Of a stretch of 64,000 bases of DNA, positions 53,001 through 62,000 are shown one piece after another. The notes under the pieces are model-generated. The model worked only from the letters and a program-made list of their open reading frames with translations, was not told where the DNA came from and did no database searches. The position numbers were made by a program, and so were the translations under genes. Source of the DNA: Apostichopus japonicus (taxonomy: Eukaryota > Echinodermata > Holothuroidea > Aspidochirotida > Stichopodidae); contig NC_092567.1 of the NCBI RefSeq assembly GCF_037975245.1, positions 18,358,876-18,422,875 on the forward strand, written 5' to 3'. Within the stretch, counting starts at the first letter, position 1, and each line of letters opens with the position of its first letter.

Positions 53001-56000
53001 ATATATAGCTTCGGTATAAGTATATTTTTTTTTATTAAGAGTCCACTTTTACAATCTGCTGCTTTTCATCCTCTTCCTCAAGAAATACAAGCTGAAGGAG
53101 ATGGTGAAAGAGACCGACCCAGACGACCTCCCGGAACCCTCGGGCCTCCGCTTCTTGAAGTTGATGCACAGGGTAGCGAATCACGTGATCCTCGAGATCG
53201 TCATGTTTGCTATCATCATCCTGAATCTCGTTCCGATCATCATGGGATTCGTCTACTACGAGGGACACGAAAAATACGACCAATACGAGCCCTTCATCCG
53301 CATGTCCAACTTTGGATTCACCGTCGCTTACTTCTTAGAAGCCGTCATTAAGGTGAAAAGAATAAAAGGAATGGGTTTCCAAACGAGAGAGAAATTTGCT
53401 AACGAATACATGGCCCATTTTTCATTCAGTTTTTTTATGGACATCTCACTATTCATATCTCAAACTAAGCCAATCAATTTACATTAAGACTACATGTAGA
53501 TATAAATATTCATAGCTCTTTAATTATTCATAGCCGTACGTTGTTCCGTTCTCAGATCCTCGGTCTAGGGAAGCACTACTTCTTTGATCGCTGGTGTCAG
53601 TTTGACCTGATCATCCTGGTCCTATCGGTCATTGACATCATCCTAGATGAGACGGTACATAGCATCGCTTTCTCTCCATCCATCCTCAGGATCACCAGAT
53701 TGGTCTTCAGGGTCCTCCGAGGTCTCAGAATGTTACGTCTTGTCAAGGTATATATTTTTGGTTTCCCATTTGTAGATCATGTTTGTAAAATTCTTCATTT
53801 TTATTGTTTAACATTCCTTTCTTTCTTTTACAACCATATTGACAATTCATAATCATGGACGTTAAATATGAATCTAAGAGACTGACTTCGGTCAGCTAGC
53901 GGCTTTGATGAGCCAATGATGGCTTCTTCGCGAGTTCCAGCTTGCAGGAGGATCTAAAATACATACATACATACATATGTATGTCCATAATATTTTATTT
54001 TTACATAACTTAGGGTTTTTTCTTTAAGACTCATTCCTTTATCGACCAAATATACAGGTAACACCAGAATGTGACATTTTTTAAGGCAATGTCTAATATT
54101 TTTAACCACTGAAATATTTTTCTACCTCCCTATAGGTCATCATCCCGAAACTGATCCAGCTAGTGAATGGACTAATCAACAAGAAGCTGAGTCTCGGATA
54201 CGACGTTGGTAAGGGGTTCATCATCGGTGCCGAGGAAGTCGGCAAGCTATTGGACAGTATGACCGACAACGCCAACATCAGGAGCGAACTGAAGAAGCAG
54301 ATAGACTTACTCAGACTGGAAGTGGTCAGGGAACTTGGTAAGAAAGCCTTTCTTAATAGCGTTACCCCCGGGTCCCATGGGTTAGTGCTGCTACTGGGGT
54401 GGTTGTCTTAAGGGCTGCAGAAAGGAGACCAAGAACATATGAGAGGAACAGCTCAATTGGCAGATATAGCAAGCGCCTGTGAACGTACGTTCCTACATAG
54501 GCACGCATGTACACATTTAGTGTGCGTTAAGGTGCTTGTAATTCGATAAATTTGTTGTTTAGTACTATACCATTTTTAGTATAGTATCAATTTTTGCTCA
54601 TATGAAGACGTAATTCATCTTTGGTAGGAATCGCAAGAACTGATTTTATTATTCAAAATTTTGTGGAGCAGTTTTGAATGCCCGGGATTCTGTCTCTTTA
54701 TAAATTCTTACGGTTCCTGTGTGCAAGAAACTGCTATACATCTCTGCACTTGTATATTTTTAATTTGGTCCATTTTTGTATAGCATTTTGCATTTGCGGA
54801 TAAATTATGCTCCGAACTGGTCTAAAGCTGATCATGATTGTTTCAGCTGTGAGAATTAGAAAGTTCATTCCGCAAAAGTGTCCATTACCTCTAGGTTGCA
54901 TCCAAAAACCTGCTGTTTGGTCTGAACGGCAGGTTTTTTTCCAGTTGGTTAGCTTAGTGATCAGTACCATCTTTTTGCACCTTAGTTGAGCTCTGTTATG
55001 CAACTCATCACACAGCTAGTAGCCAAATCACTATCAGATCAAGGTAGACATGGCAAGGTGTGAACAAATCAACTCTTCCAAACTCATCAATCTTAATTAG
55101 TCTGTTTGCAGGAGAGATAAAGTTTAAGTAACTTGAGGTCGAGAGCTGAAAAATGCAACCTATGGTTAATGGACTAATTCTCGTCATGCAGGGTTTTTTT
55201 TTTCTGATCTTTCATTTTGGATGTTAACATTATACTTTGGTTAACTATACAGCTGATAGGATGTGTCTTTTGAATAGGTGTGTGTGACCTCCTCATATCC
55301 AGTATGTGAGATATGGTCAAGATTGTAACCAGACACTTCATTCTGAAGGATGAGTTGAGATCTTACCAGTAATATTCTGACTTTGCAGCATATCATTGCC
55401 CAACTTTTGACACAAAGCGTTAACTCTGTGACGTAGCCCTACCCTTACCCAGAGAGCCCTTCTACCCATCAATTATTGGTTCATATGATGACATCATCAT
55501 ATGACGTCGTCATTAAGTTTGTCATTAAGGCTTGAAATTGATTGCACTACAGGTATGCTGCAGAGAGAACACCCTGGTATTGCAGTATCAGTGAAGACCA
55601 GGCAATCCATTCGCAGTGTACTGAACCATTCTCGTGATACCATCAGGGAGCTCCAAGGAGCTGGACTACTGGATGAGATGGAGGCCCACAAACTTGAAAA
55701 GGTAAACATATTGGGTGGGGTATCCATCCTGTAGGGAGAGTGAGGGGGTATCCATCCTGTAGGGAGAGTGAGGGGGTATCCATCCTGTAGGGAGAGTGAG
55801 GGGGTATCCATCCTGTAGGGAGAGTGAGGGAGGTATCCATTCTGTAGGGAGAGTGAGGGGGTATCCATCCTGTAGGGAGAGTGAGGGGGTATCCATCCTG
55901 TAGGGAGAGTGAGGGGGGGTATCCATCCTGTAGGGAGAGTGAGGGGGTATCCATCATGTAGGGAGAGTGAGGGGGGTATCCATCCTGTAAGGAGAGTGAG

Positions 56001-59000
56001 GGGGGTATCAATCCTGTAGGGAGAGTGAGGGGGGTATCCATCCTGTAGGGAGAGTGAGGGGGGGTATCCATCCTGTAGGGAGAGTGAGGGGGTATCCATC
56101 CTGTAGGGAGAGTGAGGGGGGTATCCATCCTGTAGGGAGAGTGAGGGGGGTATCCATCCTGTAGGGAGAGTGAGGGGGTATCCATCCTGTAGGGAGAGTG
56201 AGGGGGGTATCCATCCTGTAGGGAGAGTGAGGGGGGTATCCATCCTGTAGGGAGAGTGAGGGGGGTATCCATCCTGTAAGGAGAGTGAGGGGGGTATCAA
56301 TCCTGTAGGGAGAGTGAGGGGGGTATCCATCCTGTAGGGAGAGTGAGGGGGGGTATCCATCCTGTAGGGAGAGTGAGGGGGTATCCATCCTGTAGGGAGA
56401 GTGAGGGGGGGTATCCATCCTGTAGGGAGAGTGAGGGGGTATCCATCCTGTAGGGAGAGTGAGGGGGGTATGTAGGGAGGGGGAGGCCAATTGGCTAAGG
56501 CGTCGGACTCGTGATCCAAGGATTCCTGGTTCGGTTCCTGCCTAGTTCATTACGTTGTGGCTTTGGGCAAGATGCTTTACCTCACTTGCCTCTCTCCACC
56601 CAGGGGTTAAATTCTACCTGTGAGTTAACTTGTCATTGGGTGCAGTATATAACTGCTGCCGACTGGAGGGATTGTCTCTGGGACAGGTTATCATTGACCA
56701 GGGGTAATATAACGTCTGTAATGCGCTTTGAGACCTATCGCTAGTATAAATTCGCTTAAGCGCTATATAAAAAGCAAATATTATTATGATTATTGGGGTC
56801 AACAAAAGATTGAGCCATCATGTAGTTGAAGTGACGGATAATCTTCTGCTGTTCATCGACACGAAGAGCTAAAGTCTCGAGTTCCTTTCAGACTATTTAG
56901 CTGTTTTGGTATATCTTTCAAAACTTCCCTTGTCTCCTGTAATAGTTTAGAAACTTTTAAATCTCTCGCACAGATGGTCGAGATTAAAATGAAGCGACTG
57001 CAGAACGCCCCGGCCAGCATCCCTCCACCGAGACCCGAAGAACTTCTCAAGAACGTAGCGTGGCTATCTGGAGACCAAAGACTCATCAACTTCATTAAGG
57101 TGAGATTCTCAATAGAGAGATTCCTGAAGTGACAGTGTACAATGTAAATCTGACTGTGTCCATTTTAAAAGTGGTGTTTGTTTAATATGTCAGTAGATAC
57201 ATAATGCTTCATACTTTGTCGTCACGAATGAAACTTAAAAAAAAATCACCTTTGTTTTTGTTTGTTGGTTTAAGTCAGTAGTCCCACCCTGTGGGTATAA
57301 TTACCCTGGGAGGGGACGGTGAGAGGTGGGCGTAATGAGCCTTTTTTTGGGGGGGGGAGAGAGGGGGGGCAATGACACTGCTAGTAACAGACATAAAACT
57401 GATTGTAGAATCTGAAGGTAGATTCAATGGTTTTCAGGCCGGTTTGTATTTTGTTTATGTGAATTAAGGGATATAATTCAATTGGGAGACTTTAACTGGT
57501 AAATGAAACATTTTAGAAATATATCCGAAGATCCGATGCGCTTCCATGATTCAGGTAGGTTTCTCGTGATGATCAATGTTTGTATAGTTAGCTGAACATA
57601 GTGGGCAACCGGAAGAGAGTGCATCTGTGGAAGCCGTTCCAAGAAGGTTAGGAACCACTGGTTCTATTGATATTATTCTATATTAATTTTCATTCAAAGC
57701 TTCTTCGTCTCAACTGTTCTCTTTCATAAACATTGTTGTCTTCATAATTGGTTATCATGTAATCCAATTACTACTTGAAATGGAACTAATTGATAAATGT
57801 CATATGCAAATTCCAAAACAGTAAATGTTGAGCTCTTCCTATGCCCGAAAATTCTGGTCCCTGGATTCATTGATACGTATTATTCATTTACTGATCATAA
57901 TTATTTACATGTAATTAAATTGTTGTTAATTTAATGGAATATGTTGAGTCCAAACAGAAGTGTGAACATTCTTCCTTATAAATGCATAAATATCTCTTCC
58001 TCTGGAACTGTTTTTAGATGTTTAATTGGGAAGTAGATATTAATTAATTGTAGTTAATTACCAAGAGAAAGGGTTATTTCAAAGCAAATATTGTTAATCT
58101 TTCTTTTTTTTTCTTTAAACGTTTCTTTTCCAGGCCAGAGCAGAGTTATTACACTATGATTATAACGAGATCATCATCCAGGAAGGCGACCAACCTAACG
58201 GTATCTATCTCATCGTATCCGGAATGGTCAGGGTAAGTATCATGCTCATTGTTCTAAGTGACTCTCTTAAAATCTTCGTTCTCACTCGCTCGTTAACTAT
58301 TTTCATGCTAACGACTTAAATATTTCCCTTCTCTTTCGTTGCTACTATATTCATCATAGTGAAGAAACGGTGTAGCGGTTTAGAATTTACCTTCACAATC
58401 ACGAGGGTCCCGGTCTGTAAACCACCCCCAGGGACCAGATTTTCTGGACCTTTTCAAAAATTTCTGCTTTGCGGTGTTGTGTCAAAGTAGAGTCTGCCAT
58501 GAATTTTGGTATTACTTGTTTGAGAATTGGGGTTTTGTCCTGTAGCAAAACAACTTTGTCCACCATATACATAGCTGCACTGCAGGGATATGATGTGAGA
58601 ATATGGTGGTCAGATGACGAAGTACACTCTCGTCCACGGGACGTGGCCTTTAAAGGGTGTGAAGACTCGCACATAAAGAAACGTCCCATGCCGGTAATCT
58701 GACCTAGTTTCAAATGAGGTGTAACAGAAATGTTAGACACCACCATCGATCCAAGAAAATACACACACAGCTTGCTACCTTCGGTAATTAGACACTAGTG
58801 TACAGTCAATACATACAGCTAAGGTCAATACCCACAACACAGTGTATATAGCAGCGTGGACATCTCAGGTCTAGATAAAAGATAACAAGGTATCACGTTT
58901 CATTACTGCCTGCATTTTGTAGCGACACGAAAAAAACGTCATTTGCAAGCAACGGAAAGTTAACTTTTTCAGAGCGCGACACGCGGTTTGGGGCGAGTCT

Positions 59001-62000
59001 TCAATGCCTTTAACTGGCAGTCCTGGGAGCAGTACACCATTTACACACCTTGCCTTGAAATACTCTTAAACACTCATTGAGAAAGATAAGACTTGATAAA
59101 AGTCAATGTCGATCTATGATCCCACATGCTGTCTTGAGATCAAAATGAGAAACTTTTTCTAAACCTATTTTCTCTTTTCTTCATTCCCAGCTGAAGGGAA
59201 CTGGCGAACACCTGGACCACGAGATCAACAGATGCTCCATCTCCACCAACACCGAAGACGTCTTTGAGGATTATCTCTCTGTGGGCAATGTCATTGGGGA
59301 GATGGGAGTCCTGACAGGGCGCCCTCGTAACGCGACAGTCTCTTGTGAAACGACAGTCATGGTAAGAATCCGGCTAAGGTCGCTGTATCATCAAAGATGA
59401 CTGGCGTTAATTTGTTCTGGCATTTTAAACGGATCTAAGTTAATCCTTTTGTAAAACTGATGAGGGTAAACTTTTAATTTATTTCCTTCTTTTGAACAAA
59501 CACAGCCTCATAAAATGATCTTCTGTAATATGGCCTCCTTCCATATAGATTGCTTTGGTGGTTAAGGCAATGGACTTGGGATCTAATGTTTGCAGGTTGA
59601 AGTCCTAACCAGATCATTACGTTGTGTCAGTTAAGTTAGGCAAGGCCCTTTATCTCCATTGCCTCTCCTCACCCAGGTGTATAAATGGGGACTTGTGAGG
59701 TCACTTGTAAATACAGTCCTGTGCACCAGTCTGTGGTTGCACCCTATGGGAATTCCCCCAGGGGACACGTAGATTTGGTGCACCGTGGTACCTACCCTAA
59801 TGTCATATTTTGGCATTGCTGCACAAGATTCATCCACAATTAAGTTAGTTAAAGATTGCCCCGAAATTGTCAATATTTCCCAATGGCTTAAAAATTATCA
59901 GAGTGACTCTCCAGGAGTATGTGACCTTCCAAATAGTTCCCACAGGATTGCTACAGTTTTGTTAGTGCTGTTAAATGCTGTGACTGAGATTGGCAATAAA
60001 GTGTTTGTTGAAGGTTTCAACGTACGTGACATTTTGTCTTTTTGCAGATTTAATTTCCCCAGAATGTTTTTGGTCAGTTCTTGTATATTTTTATTAATAT
60101 TGTTTGTATCTTTGATCATTTTCATTGTATGTTTAATTCATACCAGGTCTACTACATCAACCTGGACGACATGCAGATTGCACTTGATACCTTCACACTG
60201 GAACCGTCTCTCGAATCCAGGTTGTGGCATGTCGTCGCCATCAGGGTGGCGACTCCTCTGCTGTTGCAACAGATATCATACCAGGTAACTCAACCATTAA
60301 TAGAACCATGGATGCTATAAAGTCCAGGTGGGATCTCCTGCCTATGGTTCCATATCATAGGTATAATACATTGGTACCAATATGTATCCAACAGATATCA
60401 TACCAGGTAACTGGATCGTTAATAGAACCATGGTCATGCTATAAAGTCCAGGTGGGATCTCCTGCCTAGGTTCCATATCATAGTACAATACATTGGTACC
60501 AATATGTATCCAACAGATATCATACCAGGTAACCCGATCATTAATAGAACCATGGTCATGCTGTAAGGTCCAGGTGGGATCTCCTGCCTAGGTTCCATAT
60601 CATAGGTACAATACATTGGTACCAATATGTATCCAACAGATATCATACCAGGTAACTCGACCATTAATAGAACCATGGTCATGCTCTAAAGTCCAGGTGG
60701 GATCTCCTGCCTAGGTTCCATATCATAGGTACAATACATTGGTACCAATATGTATCCAACAGATATCATACCAGGTAACTGGATCGTTAATAGAACCATG
60801 GTCATGCTCTAAAGTCCAGGTGGGATCTCCTGCCTAGGTTCCATATCATAGGTACAATACATTGGTACCAATATGTATCCAACAGATATCATACCAGGTA
60901 ACTGGATCGTTAATAGAACCATGGTCATGCTCTAAAGTCCAGGTGGGATCTCCTGCCTAGGTTCCATATCATAGGTACAATACATTGGTACCAATATGTA
61001 TCCAACAGATATCATACCAGGTAACTGGATCGTTAATAGAACCATGGTCATGCTCTAAAGTCCAGGTGGGATCTCCTGCCTAGGTTCCATACCATAGGTA
61101 CAGTACATAGGTACCAACATGTGACGAACAAATATCATACCAGGTAACTTGACCATTAATAGAACCATGGTCATGCTATAAGGTCCAGGTGGGATCTCCT
61201 GCCTAGGTTCCATATCATAGGTATAATACATTGGTACCAATATGTATCCAACAGATATCATACCAGGTAACTGGATCATTAATAGAACCATGGTCATGCT
61301 ATAAAGTCCAGGTGGGATCTCCTGCCTATGGTTCCATATCATAGGTACAATACATTGGTACCAATATGTATCCAACAGATATCATACCAGGTAACCCAAT
61401 CATTAATAGAACCATGGTCATGCTATAAAGTCCAGGTGGGATCTCCTGCCTATGGTTCCATATACATTACATTGGTACCAATATGTATCCATCAGATATC
61501 ATACCAGGTAACCCAATCATTAATAGAACCATGGTCATGCTATAAAGTCCAGGTGGGATCTCCTGCCTATGGTTCCATATCATAGGTACAATACATTGGT
61601 ACCAATATGTATCCAATATACCAGGTAACCCACTCATACATAGAACCATGATCATTCCAACTATTTGAGTTTTATTTTTCCATCTCGTTAGGGTTGGACT
61701 CAAGAGAAAGTGAAGCTCCACCTGGAGAAGGGATATCTACCAAGCCTCTCTGGGAAGGACAAGAGCTTTGATATCGATTATACCATGGAAGATGTGATAC
61801 TCATCCAGGTGAGGTGATGATAGTTTGGAAGATAGTGATGATATTATTTAGCTATGATACTGATCCATCTTTATCAATGATACTGTAAATTTGGGATATT
61901 GATGATAGCATGCAAGGTTTTTTGATTGATTTATTGTGGTTATTTGATAATATACTGTAGAGGAATATTGAAGAAGACAGCATTAAGGTTGTGATACTTC

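Larger units (their letters stand above)
58134..60284 (+). other. slc9c1: SLC9C1 cyclic-nucleotide-binding exons (17-19)
   Basis: IIIQEGDQPNGIYLIVSGMV is the first beta-hairpin of a CNBD. VGNVIGEMGVLTGRPRNATV is the phosphate-binding cassette, with E1021 in GEMG and R1030 in PRNATV at the positions that hold cyclic nucleotide in this fold. N replaces the usual S/T after the arginine, as I recall also for sea-urchin sNHE. Exon 19 ends in LLLQQISYQ at 60284. Confidence 0.85.

Noticed and set aside
52959-53351. 130-residue + strand frame over SLC9C1 exon 12
   Set aside because: It is out of frame with the recognisable S1-S2 sequence and has arginine-rich shadow composition.
55497-56519. 340-residue open frame on the - strand, the longest in the window
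   Set aside because: It is a translation of the G-rich minisatellite. All frames of the repeat stay open and no splice or domain evidence supports it.
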